6,526 nt of DNA, from assembly GCA_944385595.1 (NCBI GenBank), contig CALWXY010000219.1, positions 1 to 6,526 of the forward strand. The letters run 5' to 3'. Within the stretch, counting starts at the first letter, position 1. Each line of letters starts with the position of its first letter. Positions 1 to 6,526 of this stretch are shown here, one piece after another. A program made the translations under genes and the position numbers. The stretch comes from an uncultured Oscillospiraceae bacterium. Its GTDB lineage: Bacteria; Bacillota; Clostridia; Oscillospirales; Oscillospiraceae. The notes beneath the pieces are model-generated. The model searched no databases and had not been told where the DNA came from. It saw only the letters and a program-made list of their open reading frames with translations.

Positions 1-544
1 CCTGCGAGCCCGCCTCCGCGTTGCGCTGGAACGGCACTATCTCCACGTCGTCGCCGCCAACCTCCGACCAGTTCGTTATCTCGCCGGAGTAAATCCCGCG
101 TATCTGGTCGGCGGTGAGGCTATCCACGGGGTTATCCGCATTAACGACGAATATGAGCGCGTCAGTGGATATCTGCTCCATATCGTACTCAAAGCCCTGC
201 TCGTCCAGCTCAGCGAGCACGTTTTCAGCCGGCGCGCCGACTATCAGCACGTCGCAGCCGCCGTAGGCCAGGTTGCGGAAGGACTGGCTCGTGCGGTTGA
301 ACTGCACGAGGTCGGCCACGTCCTCCGTCTCCTCGCCGAGCAGCACCGCCGCGACCGACTGCGCCAGCGGCACCATCGACGTCGAGCCGTCGAGCTTCGG
401 GAAGTTCTCGCGCGTGAAGCGAAAGCTCGCCTCCGGCGTCTCCGGCGCCTCCGGCGAGGGGCTGGGCTGGCTCTGCGCGCAGCCAGCGGCAAATATAAGC
501 GACAGCACCAGTATTGGCGCCGCGAGTTTTCTCAGCAGTTTCAT
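1..544 (-). CDS. PstS-like substrate-binding lipoprotein, N-terminal part (truncated by window edge)
   Basis: An open frame starts at the ATG complementary to 542-544 and runs off the left edge, giving 181 residues with no stop. A strong AGGAGG (552-557, - strand) lies 7 bases before the ATG. Residues 1-22 form a lipoprotein signal peptide: K2, R5 and K6, a hydrophobic stretch, then AAGC with C22 as the probable lipidated cysteine. A Pro/Glu/Ser-rich linker follows (about 23-40). The mature part resembles phosphate-type (PstS/PBP-like) binding proteins: DGSTSMVPLA (52-61) matches the ligand-binding loop near the family's N-terminus, a TDALIFVVN stretch (127-135) is followed by the typical SLTADQIRGIYSGEITNW (142-159), and FQRN..AGS (172-180) fits the second binding loop. 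It probably captures phosphate or a similar anion outside the membrane for an ABC transporter, but the ligand is inferred and the transporter genes are not visible. It is divergent from hrcA and not part of the heat-shock operon. Confidence 0.88.
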   Translation of the reverse strand, partial: MKLLRKLAAPILVLSLIFAAGCAQSQPSPSPEAPETPEASFRFTRENFPKLDGSTSMVPLAQSVAAVLLGEETEDVADLVQFNRTSQSFRNLAYGGCDVLIVGAPAENVLAELDEQGFEYDMEQISTDALIFVVNADNPVDSLTADQIRGIYSGEITNWSEVGGDDVEIVPFQRNAEAGSQ

Positions 545-652
545 ATTACCGCCTCCTTTTTTGTTCTCATGCTTTTGACGTCTCCCGGCGCGCTCAGTTC
601 CCTCCCCCGACTTGAAATTATTAACAAATTTTCAAAAGTATTTCCGTGCCCC

Positions 653-681
653 TTGACAATAGATAATTTTGGTGCTAGATT
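653..681 (+). promoter_or_regulatory. Sigma-A-type promoter of the hrcA-grpE-dnaK-dnaJ operon
   Basis: A perfect -35 TTGACA (653-658) is followed after 17 bases by TAGATT (676-681), which matches 4 of 6 positions of the -10 consensus. TGC immediately before it (673-675) makes an extended -10 (TGn), which may compensate for the weak hexamer. Transcription should start near 687-689, inside the CIRCE operator, leaving a leader of about 60 bases before hrcA. This spacing is typical for HrcA-controlled operons. The start site is inferred from motif spacing only. Confidence 0.85.
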
Positions 682-685
682 GTAT

Positions 686-712
686 TTAGCACTCAGGGGT
701 ATCGAGTGCTAG
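686..712 (+). promoter_or_regulatory. CIRCE operator (HrcA binding site)
   Basis: TTAGCACTC (686-694), a 9-base spacer (695-703) and GAGTGCTAG (704-712) match the CIRCE consensus of two inverted 9-base arms separated by 9 bases. Only the last base departs from it (G in place of A). It starts 4 bases after the -10 hexamer and covers the predicted transcription start. HrcA dimer binding should therefore block initiation, and the element would also sit at the 5' end of the mRNA. It is the only CIRCE I found in the window, so it should govern the whole chaperone operon. The encoded HrcA is its expected ligand. Confidence 0.96.
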
Positions 713-747
713 CAAATGTTTTTTAAGACTGCCAGACGGTGAGTACT

Positions 748-1831
<1,084 letters not shown>

Positions 1832-1845
<14 letters not shown>

Positions 1846-2374
1846 GGACAAGAGCGAAATGCCCGAAAATCCCGAGACCGCCGCGGCTGACGAGGCCGTC
1901 CCCGAGACCGAGGCGCAGCCCGCTCCCGAGTCCGAGCCTGAGACGAACCCCCTCGAGGAGGAGCTCAAGGCTGAAAAAGACAGATATCTCCGGCTCGCCG
2001 CCGAATACGATAACTTCCGCAAGCGCAGCGCCAAAGAGCGCGAGGCCATCTTCTCCGACGTCAGGGCAGACACCATCGTGAAGTTCCTGCCGGTCTACGA
2101 CAACCTCAGCCGCGCCCTCCAGCAGGAGACAGCCGACGAGGCCTACCGCAAAGGCGTCGAGATGACCATGAACCAGCTCCGCGACATCCTCGCAAAGCTC
2201 GGCGTCACGGAGATCGACGCAATGGGCCAGAAGTTCGACCCCGCCCTCCACAACGCCGTCATGCACATCGACGACGAAAAATACGGCGAGAGCGAGATCG
2301 TCCTCGAATTTGAAAAGGGCTTCAAGCTCGGCGACAAGGTCATACGCTTCAGTATGGTCCAGGTCGCAAACTGA
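1832..2374 (+). CDS. grpE: Nucleotide exchange factor GrpE
   Basis: A 180-residue cochaperone that releases ADP, and thus substrate, from DnaK; it works as a dimer in the cytoplasm. Residues 1-40 are acidic, Pro/Glu-rich and probably disordered. About 41-80 is the long dimerising helix, with RLAAEYDNFRKRSAKE (54-69) as a recognisable family block. LPVYDNLSRAL (86-96) belongs to the four-helix part. The C-terminal beta domain, which contacts the DnaK nucleotide-binding domain, carries GQKFDPALHNAVMH (132-145) and the closing block from about 150 to 180 (GES, EKGFKLGDKVIR, MVQVAN). The length is normal for the family. The ATG at 1832 has an AAAGGAG site ending at 1822, inside the end of hrcA, and the two genes overlap by 14 bases in different frames. 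Expression probably follows hrcA through the CIRCE promoter. Confidence 0.98.
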
Positions 2375-2423
2375 CATCATATACACAAACTTTTTAATAT
2401 AGAACACTGGGAGGAAATTTAAA

Positions 2424-4289
2424 ATGAGTAAAACCATTGGTATAGATCTCGGAACCACCAACTCCTGCGTCGCCGTCATGGAGGGCGGCGAGCCGGTAGT
2501 CATCCCCAACGCCGAGGGCAACCGCACCACCCCGTCCGTCGTCGCCTTCTCCAAGACCGGTGAGCGCATGGTCGGCCAGGTCGCAAAGCGCCAGGCCGTC
2601 ACCAACCCCGACCGCACCATCTCCTCGATAAAGCGCGAGATGGGCACCAACTACAAGGTCAACATCGACGCCAAGAGCTACACCCCGCAGGAGATCAGCG
2701 CCATGGTGCTGCAGAAGCTCAAGGCCGACGCCGAGGCCTATCTCGGCGCCCCCGTCACCGAGGCCGTCATCACCGTCCCCGCCTACTTCACCGACTCTCA
2801 GCGCCAGGCCACCAAGGACGCCGGCAAAATCGCCGGCCTCGACGTCAAGCGTATCATCAACGAGCCTACCGCCGCGGCTCTGGCCTACGGCCTCGACAAG
2901 GAGACCGACCAGAAGATCATGGTCTACGACCTCGGCGGCGGCACCTTCGATGTCTCCGTCCTCGAGATCGGCGACGGCGTCATAGAGGTTCTCGCCACCG
3001 CCGGCAACAACCGCCTCGGCGGCGACGACTTCGACGAGTGCATCACCAGATACCTGGTCAGCGAGTTCAAGCGCGACAGCGGCATCGACCTCTCCACCGA
3101 CAAGGTCGCCATGCAGCGCCTGCGCGAGGCCGCCGAGAAGGCCAAGATTGAGCTCTCCGGCGTCACCACCGCAAACGTCAACCTGCCCTATATCACCGCC
3201 GACGCCACCGGCCCCAAGCACCTCGACATCACCATCACCAGAGCCAAGTTCAATGAGCTGACCCACCACCTCGTCGAGGCCACCATCGGCCCCGTCAAGC
3301 AGGCCCTGTCCGACGCCGGCCTCTCCGCCAGCGACCTCACCAAGGTTCTGCTGGTCGGCGGCTCCACCCGCATCCCCGCCGTTCAGGAGGAGGTCAAGAC
3401 CATCACCGGCAAGGAGCCCTTCAAGGGCATCAACCCCGATGAGTGCGTCGCCATCGGCGCTGCCATCCAGGGCGGCGTCCTCCGCGGCGACGTCGAGGGC
3501 ATACTGCTGCTCGATGTCACCCCGCTGTCCCTCGGTATCGAGACCCTCGGCGGCGTCTGCACCAAGCTCATAGAGCGCAACACCACCATACCCACCAAGA
3601 AGAGCCAGGTCTTCTCCACCGCCGCCGACAACCAGACCAGCGTTGAGATCAACGTCCTGCAGGGCGAGCGCGAGATGGCCCAGTACAACAAGAGCCTCGG
3701 CCGCTTCCACCTCGACGGCATCGCCCCGGCCCGCCGCGGCATCCCGCAGATCGAGGTCACCTTCGATATAGACGCCAACGGCATAGTCAACGTCTCCGCC
3801 AAGGATCTCGGCACCGGCAAGGAGCAGCACATCACCATCACCTCTTCCTCCAACATGTCCAAGGAGGACATCGACAAGGCCGTCCGCGAGGCAGAGCAGT
3901 TCGCCGCCGAGGACGCAAAGCGCAAGGAGGAGGTCGACACCCGCAACGCCGGCGACCAGATGGTCTACCAGACCGAGAAGACCCTCTCCGAGATGGGCGA
4001 CAAACTCGACAGCGCCGACAAGGCCTCCATCGAGGACGCGCTCGGCAAGCTCAAGACCGCGCTGAGCGGCTCCGACACCGCCGCCATCAAGACCGCCACC
4101 GACAACCTCACCCAGGAGTTCTACAAGGTCAGCGAGAAGCTCTACGGCCAGGCGAATGCCCAGCAGGGCGGCGCGCAGGCCGGCGGCTTCGACCCGAACG
4201 CCCAGCAGCAGGCCGGCGGCAACCAGGGCGGCCAGTACTACGACGCCGACTACACCGTGGTCGACGACGACAACAAGGACAACAAGTAA
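2424..4289 (+). CDS. dnaK: Chaperone protein DnaK (Hsp70)
   Basis: A complete 621-residue Hsp70 ATPase that binds exposed hydrophobic segments of cytoplasmic proteins. The nucleotide-binding domain (about 1-360) has the three Hsp70 signatures: IDLGTTNS (7-14), VYDLGGGTFDVS (167-178) and VLLVGGSTRIPAVQE (308-322), plus NEPTAAALAYG (146-156). The interdomain linker and start of the substrate-binding domain are seen as LLLDVTPLSLGIET (360-373). The beta-sandwich ends near 475 and a helical lid follows to about 575. The Gln/Gly/Asn-rich tail ends in an acidic DADYTVVDDD segment (607-616). The stretch from IKREMG (69-74) to YTPQEIS (86-92) is short; proteobacterial DnaK has an insertion of about two dozen residues here, so this is the Gram-positive form. 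SD GGGAGG (2409-2414) lies 9 bases before the ATG. It lies between grpE (49-base gap) and dnaJ (81-base gap). Codons are strongly C/G-ending, as expected for high expression, but AUA recurs. Confidence 0.99.
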   Translation: MSKTIGIDLGTTNSCVAVMEGGEPVVIPNAEGNRTTPSVVAFSKTGERMVGQVAKRQAVTNPDRTISSIKREMGTNYKVNIDAKSYTPQEISAMVLQKLKADAEAYLGAPVTEAVITVPAYFTDSQRQATKDAGKIAGLDVKRIINEPTAAALAYGLDKETDQKIMVYDLGGGTFDVSVLEIGDGVIEVLATAGNNRLGGDDFDECITRYLVSEFKRDSGIDLSTDKVAMQRLREAAEKAKIELSGVTTANVNLPYITADATGPKHLDITITRAKFNELTHHLVEATIGPVKQALSDAGLSASDLTKVLLVGGSTRIPAVQEEVKTITGKEPFKGINPDECVAIGAAIQGGVLRGDVEGILLLDVTPLSLGIETLGGVCTKLIERNTTIPTKKSQVFSTAADNQTSVEINVLQGEREMAQYNKSLGRFHLDGIAPARRGIPQIEVTFDIDANGIVNVSAKDLGTGKEQHITITSSSNMSKEDIDKAVREAEQFAAEDAKRKEEVDTRNAGDQMVYQTEKTLSEMGDKLDSADKASIEDALGKLKTALSGSDTAAIKTATDNLTQEFYKVSEKLYGQANAQQGGAQAGGFDPNAQQQAGGNQGGQYYDADYTVVDDDNKDNK

Positions 4290-4311
4290 GGCCTCCGGCC
4301 ATGTCACCAGA

Positions 4312-4340
4312 GCGCAGGCGGGCGTTTGTCCCGCCTGCGC
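4312..4340 (+). other. Perfect 11-bp hairpin in the dnaK-dnaJ intergenic region
   Basis: GCGCAGGCGGG (4312-4322) and CCCGCCTGCGC (4330-4340) are perfectly complementary around the 7-base loop CGTTTGT. Ten of the eleven pairs are G-C. No U-tract follows: the next run of T (4351-4354) starts ten bases later. It is therefore not a classic intrinsic terminator. Hairpins between operon genes often protect the 3' end of the upstream message or mark a cleavage site, which would help keep DnaK in excess over DnaJ; that role is inferred. The dnaJ ribosome binding site (4355-4360) stays outside the stem. Confidence 0.8.
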
Positions 4341-4370
4341 AATACTGCTGTTTTAAAGGAATGGACTTCT

Positions 4371-5525
4371 ATGGCAGATAAACGCGATTACTACGAGGTG
4401 CTCGGCCTCAAAAAAGGCGCCTCGGACGATGAGATAAAAAAGGCATATCGCCGTCTCGCCAAAAGCTGTCACCCCGATTTGCACCCCGACGACAAGGAGT
4501 GCGAGGCCAAGTTCAAGGAGCTGGGCGAGGCCTATGAGGTGCTCTCCAACCCCGACAAGCGCGCGAAATACGACCAGTTCGGCCACGCGGCCTTCGACCC
4601 GGCCTACGGCGCCAGCGGCGGCGGAGCCGGCGGCTTCGGCGGCGGCTTCGGCGGATTCGGCGACATTTTCGGAGACATTTTCGGCGGCGGCTTCGGCGAT
4701 ATATTCGGCGGCGGCCAGGCCAGCCGCTCCGGCCCCCGCCGCGGCGACAATATCCGCGTCGGCGTGACCATCAGCTTCGAGGAGGCGGCCTTCGGCTGCT
4801 CCAAGGAGGTCAGCGTCCCCCGCACTGAGAAGTGCGAGACCTGCGGCGGCACAGGCGCGAAGCCCGGCTCCTCCGTCGAGACCTGCTCCAACTGCGGCGG
4901 CACCGGCACAGTCCGCCAGCAGCAGCGCACCCCGCTCGGCGTGTTCTCCACCTCCGGCCCCTGCCCGCGCTGCGGCGGCAAGGGCAAAATTATCAAGGAG
5001 CCGTGCGACGCCTGCCGCGGCAGCGGCACTGTGCGCCGCCAGCGCAAGATATCCGTCAACATACCCGCCGGAATCGACGACGGGCAGACCATCTCCCTCC
5101 GCGGCCAGGGCAGCGCCGGGACAAACGGCGGCGGCGCAGGCGACCTGCTCATCACCGTCTCCGTCCGCGCGCACGAGTTCTTCGAGCGCGACGGCAGCTC
5201 CGTCCTCTACGAAATGCCCATCAGCTTCGCCAAGGCCACCCTCGGCGGCGAGGTCGAGGTCCCGACCCTCGACGGCAAGGTCAAATACACCATACCCGAG
5301 GGCACCGAGACCGGCACCACCTTCCGTCTGCGCGGCAAGGGCATACCGTATATCCGCGGCGGCGGCAGGGGCGACCAGTTCGTCACCGTCTACATCCAGA
5401 CGCCCAAAAACCTCTCCCGCGAGCAGAAAGAGCTGCTCCGCAAATTCGAGGAATCGCTCGACGGCGCTTCCCAGCCCGGCGATGGCTTCCGCGGCTTCTT
5501 CGAGAAGAAAAAGCGCAAAAAATAG
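4371..5525 (+). CDS. dnaJ: Chaperone protein DnaJ (type I Hsp40)
   Basis: A complete 384-residue type I J-protein that hands substrates to DnaK and stimulates its ATPase. Domains in order: the J domain (about 5-71) with YYEVLGL (7-13) and the catalytic HPD at 34-36; a Gly/Phe-rich region (82-115) with three DIF motifs (98-100, 102-104, 110-112); and the zinc-finger domain with four CxxCxGxG repeats at 155-162, 172-179, 198-205 and 212-219 (CETCGGTG, CSNCGGTG, CPRCGGKG, CDACRGSG), all eight cysteines present. The C-terminal substrate-binding domains follow (about 226-350, including IPAGIDDGQ at 231-239). The end is basic (EKKKRKK). Position 33, just before HPD, is Cys where Tyr is usual. ATG 4371 is chosen because AAAGGA (4355-4360) precedes it by 10 bases and ADKRDYYEVLG is a canonical beginning; an upstream TTG at 4326 falls in the hairpin loop. 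A terminator follows directly after the stop. Confidence 0.99.
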   Translation: MADKRDYYEVLGLKKGASDDEIKKAYRRLAKSCHPDLHPDDKECEAKFKELGEAYEVLSNPDKRAKYDQFGHAAFDPAYGASGGGAGGFGGGFGGFGDIFGDIFGGGFGDIFGGGQASRSGPRRGDNIRVGVTISFEEAAFGCSKEVSVPRTEKCETCGGTGAKPGSSVETCSNCGGTGTVRQQQRTPLGVFSTSGPCPRCGGKGKIIKEPCDACRGSGTVRRQRKISVNIPAGIDDGQTISLRGQGSAGTNGGGAGDLLITVSVRAHEFFERDGSSVLYEMPISFAKATLGGEVEVPTLDGKVKYTIPEGTETGTTFRLRGKGIPYIRGGGRGDQFVTVYIQTPKNLSREQKELLRKFEESLDGASQPGDGFRGFFEKKKRKK

Positions 5526-5532
5526 ATTTCAC

Positions 5533-5568
5533 ATACGGCTGACGCTCCTGCTTCAGCCGTATTTTTTT
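5533..5568 (+). terminator. Rho-independent terminator after dnaJ
   Basis: ATACGGCTGA (5533-5542) pairs perfectly with TCAGCCGTAT (5553-5562) around a 10-base loop. The T closing the stem is followed by six more Ts (5563-5568). The stem begins 7 bases after the dnaJ stop. This is a canonical intrinsic terminator and should end most transcripts of the chaperone operon. The T-run ends at 5568 and the ribosome binding site of the next gene starts at 5569. Confidence 0.93.
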
Positions 5569-5579
5569 GAGGACTTCAT

Positions 5580-6461
5580 ATGCGAACTCTCACGCTGCTC
5601 ATCCCGCCGGAGCTGGACGGGCGCAAAGTCGGCTCCGTGCTCAAAAACAGGCTGCGCCTCGCGCGCGGCCTCATAGCCAGAGTAAAGCTGCGCGAAAACG
5701 GCATCACGCTGAACGGACGCCGCGCCCGCACCGTCGATATCGTCCGCGCGGGCGATTTGCTCGCCGTCGAGATTGGCGACGCGCCGTCGGAGGCTCCTGC
5801 CGCCCTCCCCTCGCCGGAGATTGTCTGGGAGGACGAGGACATCGCCGTCATCAACAAGCCCGCGGGCGTCGCCTCCCACGGCGGCGGGGCGGAGCCCTCC
5901 GCCGCCGACATGCTCGCGTCGTATCTCGGCGAGCGCGCGCACATCATAACCCGCCTCGACCGCGGCACCTCCGGGCTGATGCTCTTCGCAAAAAACGCAT
6001 ACATGACCGAGCGCCTCCGCCGCGAGCTGCACACCGAAAACCTCTGCCGCCGCTATCTGGCGCTCTGTCTCGGCGCGCCGGAGCCGCTCCGCGGCGAAGT
6101 GCGCCTGCCGATAGCGCGCGCAAGCGGCTCATGCCGCCGCTGCGTCGCGCCCGACGGCAAGGAGGCCGCGACGCTCTACGAGACGCTCGCCGCCTCGGAC
6201 TGCGCCTCCCTCGTGCGGCTGCGGCTGCTCACCGGGCGGACGCATCAGATTCGGGTGCACATGTCCGCCGTCGGCTGCCCGCTGCTCGGCGACGCAATGT
6301 ACGGCTCTGAGTCGGAGCTTATCGCCCGCCCCGCCCTGCACTCGGCGGAGCTCACACTGCGCCACCCGCTCTCCGGCGAGCTGCTGCAGCTCACCGCCTC
6401 GCTTCCGCAGGACATGAGAGACGCCGCCGGGACGCTGGGGATTAGTTTACATAATTTATAA
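5580..6461 (+). CDS. RluA-family pseudouridine synthase
   Basis: A complete 293-residue enzyme expected to isomerise uridine to pseudouridine in rRNA or tRNA; the target base cannot be told from sequence. Residues about 12-66 look like a small S4-type RNA-binding domain (GRKVGSVL at 14-21, GITLNGRRA at 41-49). The catalytic domain begins near 80, with WEDEDIAVINKPAG (83-96). The active-site block RLDRGTSG (125-132) holds the likely catalytic Asp127, followed by LFAKN (135-139). CRRYLALC (156-163) supplies the usual Tyr (159), and GRTHQIRVHM (219-228) and PLLGDAMYG (234-242) complete the family. The residue before RLD is Thr124; many relatives have His or Asn there. ATG 5580 has GAGGA (5569-5573) 6 bases upstream. 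It does not obviously belong to the heat-shock pathway, and the dnaJ terminator separates it from that operon. It is close to RluA/RluC/RluD-type enzymes; I give no symbol because the subgroup is uncertain. Confidence 0.94.
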   Translation: MRTLTLLIPPELDGRKVGSVLKNRLRLARGLIARVKLRENGITLNGRRARTVDIVRAGDLLAVEIGDAPSEAPAALPSPEIVWEDEDIAVINKPAGVASHGGGAEPSAADMLASYLGERAHIITRLDRGTSGLMLFAKNAYMTERLRRELHTENLCRRYLALCLGAPEPLRGEVRLPIARASGSCRRCVAPDGKEAATLYETLAASDCASLVRLRLLTGRTHQIRVHMSAVGCPLLGDAMYGSESELIARPALHSAELTLRHPLSGELLQLTASLPQDMRDAAGTLGISLHNL

Positions 6462-6495
6462 ATTTTATGATTATGTTAAGCTCCGTTGTAATGTG

Positions 6496-6524
6496 TAGAC
6501 ATTTGGATATGCTTGTAGTATAAT
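6496..6524 (+). promoter_or_regulatory. Probable sigma-A promoter for a gene beyond the right edge
   Basis: TAGACA (6496-6501, 5 of 6 matches to the -35 consensus), a 17-base spacer and a perfect TATAAT (6519-6524) lie in the AT-rich stretch after the pseudouridine synthase gene. Its contrast with the GC-rich coding DNA and the exact spacing argue against chance. Transcription would start just outside the window. No hairpin terminator for the preceding gene is visible in 6462-6526; there is only a 12-base AT palindrome at its stop codon (6453-6464). Confidence 0.7.
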
Positions 6525-6526
6525 GT

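Noticed and set aside
739..747. GTG start for hrcA at 739
   Set aside because: No pairing site lies upstream of it, whereas GGTGAG at 738-743 is well placed for ATG 748. The protein differs by only three residues, so this cannot be fully settled from sequence.
2394..4307. A 637-codon open frame on the - strand opposite dnaK
   Set aside because: It is a shadow of the C/G-ending codon bias of dnaK. The product is a monotonous Val/Gly/Leu/Ala/Asp-rich chain with no recognisable domain, and long frames antisense to Hsp70 genes are a well-known artefact. dnaK itself is beyond doubt.
4326..4370. Upstream TTG start for dnaJ adding 15 residues
   Set aside because: It would begin in the loop of the 4312-4340 hairpin with no ribosome binding site, and the added residues do not resemble DnaJ. 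ATG 4371 has a good site and the canonical N-terminus.
4353..5174. A 273-codon Ala-rich frame on the - strand opposite dnaJ
   Set aside because: Composition is dominated by Ala, Gly and Leu, produced by the Gly-rich dnaJ codons read in reverse; it has no domain and conflicts with a certain gene.
6450..6475. AT-rich inverted repeats after the pseudouridine synthase gene, as a possible terminator
   Set aside because: The stems (CATAAT/ATTATG and the AATTTATAAATT palindrome) contain almost no G-C pairs and no T-run follows, so they would not terminate transcription efficiently.

Overview
This window carries a class I (HrcA/CIRCE-type) heat-shock operon on the + strand. Its order is hrcA-grpE-dnaK-dnaJ, followed by an RluA-family pseudouridine synthase gene. 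At the left edge, on the - strand, lies the truncated start of a divergent gene for a PstS-like substrate-binding lipoprotein. I found no rRNA, tRNA, CRISPR array, insertion sequence or phage gene.

The organism is most likely a GC-rich member of the Bacillota, probably of class Clostridia. Three things suggest this: hrcA heads a CIRCE-controlled operon with grpE, dnaK and dnaJ; DnaK lacks the N-terminal-lobe insertion found in proteobacterial DnaK; and genes start with AGGAGG-like ribosome binding sites and promoters of the sigma-A type. Coding DNA is rich in C/G-ending codons, yet AUA (Ile) is used freely, even in dnaK. A more exact placement would be a guess.

Layout: 1-544 (-) is the partial lipoprotein gene. 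545-747 is the divergent intergenic region. It holds a promoter (653-681) and a CIRCE operator (686-712) that covers the predicted transcription start. hrcA (748-1845) overlaps grpE (1832-2374) by 14 bases. After a 49-base AT-rich gap comes dnaK (2424-4289). An 81-base gap with a perfect 11-bp hairpin (4312-4340) leads to dnaJ (4371-5525). A strong intrinsic terminator (5533-5568) ends the chaperone unit and directly abuts the ribosome binding site of the pseudouridine synthase gene (5580-6461). The last 65 bases are AT-rich and hold a near-consensus promoter (6496-6524) aimed off the right edge.

The four main genes form one functional module. DnaK binds unfolded protein in an ATP cycle, DnaJ delivers substrate and triggers hydrolysis, GrpE exchanges nucleotide, and HrcA represses the operon through CIRCE until stress removes it. 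No previously undescribed system is evident. The points worth a second look are regulatory: a possible extra HrcA half-site over the -10, the dnaK-dnaJ hairpin without a U-tract, and the terminator abutting the start of the last gene.
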